NCBI RefSeq assembly: GCF_037176765.1
Contig: NC_090025.1
Span: 174,142,040-174,206,039, forward strand
Reading direction: 5' to 3'
DNA: 64,000 nucleotides
From: Anolis sagrei
Lineage: Eukaryota; Chordata; Lepidosauria; Squamata; Anolidae
Positions 63,740 to 64,000 of this stretch are shown here, piece after piece. Position numbers and translations under genes: made by a program. The stretch's first letter is position 1. Each line of letters begins with the position of its first letter. The notes beneath the pieces are model-generated. The model was not told where the DNA came from, searched no databases, and worked only from the letters and a program-made list of their open reading frames with translations.

Positions 63740-64000
63740 ACATTGTAATAATTTAGGGGCAGGACTCAAAGGACTAATATGGCTTTCGTCTTAGAAGTTG
63801 CTATGACTTGATGGGAAATTATTCTGGCTGCATTGGCATGTAATGCTTAACCGTGGCATAACTGTATTATGAAATGCATTCTCTCTCCTCCCATATAGCT
63901 ACAAAGGAATGTTTCATGGTGTGCATTTTAGACTTACTCCATTATGTAGATCTTCTGGAAGAAAGGACTATGTTAGTTTACTCTTTGTTCTTATTTTAGT
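63740..64000. other. CREB3L2 intron 1, unassigned, runs off the window
   Basis: No recognised feature; no exon at the window edge. Confidence 0.5.

Noticed and set aside
1-64000. Endogenous retrovirus or LTR retrotransposon
   Set aside because: No LTR pair, primer-binding site or gag/pol/env-like frame was recognised; all reverse transcriptase frames seen are of LINE type, and the Penelope-like copies were recognised only by their endonuclease region and termini.

Overview
This is vertebrate genomic DNA, almost certainly from a squamate reptile and most plausibly an anole (Anolis) or close relative. The gene structure is eukaryotic (GT-AG introns). The repeat content is typical of lizards: CR1, L2, Bov-B/RTE and Vingi-like LINEs, two tRNA-derived SINE families with Bov-B-like tails, a 5S-rRNA-derived SINE, Penelope-like elements, non-autonomous Helitrons, and many small hAT, Harbinger-like and Tc1/mariner elements. 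The species is inferred from repeats remembered as lizard families; no database was searched.

Two host genes are supported, both on the + strand. (1) SSBP1, the mitochondrial single-stranded DNA-binding protein, is complete. It has a promoter and non-coding exon 1 near 740-1064, six coding exons between 5857 and 14030 (150 codons), and a short 3' UTR. (2) CREB3L2, an ER-anchored bZIP transcription factor, is represented by a CpG-rich promoter (about 38.85-39.4 kb) and its first coding exon (39404-39505, 34 codons). Everything from 39506 to the end of the window is its intron 1; no further CREB3L2 exon was recognised. The two genes do not act together; they are neighbours, and both orthologues lie at 7q33-q34 in human.

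Layout: 1-611 CR1 tail; 740-14145 SSBP1, with introns loaded by MITEs, LINEs and SINEs; 14.1-38.8 kb intergenic, mostly repeats and unassigned AT-rich DNA, including a Tc1/mariner-superfamily element with long inverted repeats (25598-26832) and a tandem LINE-tail block that carries a Penelope-like element and a Helitron (35.9-38.8 kb); 38.8-64 kb CREB3L2 promoter, exon 1 and intron 1, which holds an AT-rich minisatellite, nested SINEs, CR1/L2/Penelope copies and hAT elements.

The most informative structures are nested or expanded repeats: a Harbinger-like MITE whose interior has become a ~141-bp higher-order tandem array split by a young Vingi-like LINE; a Sauria-type SINE with an exact-length 187-bp internal triplication inside another MITE; a Helitron with a ~289-bp internal tandem repeat; and Penelope-like copies with inverted 5' segments. 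No retrovirus, LTR retrotransposon, CRISPR array or functional tRNA gene was recognised, and no clear evidence of a wholly new system was found.
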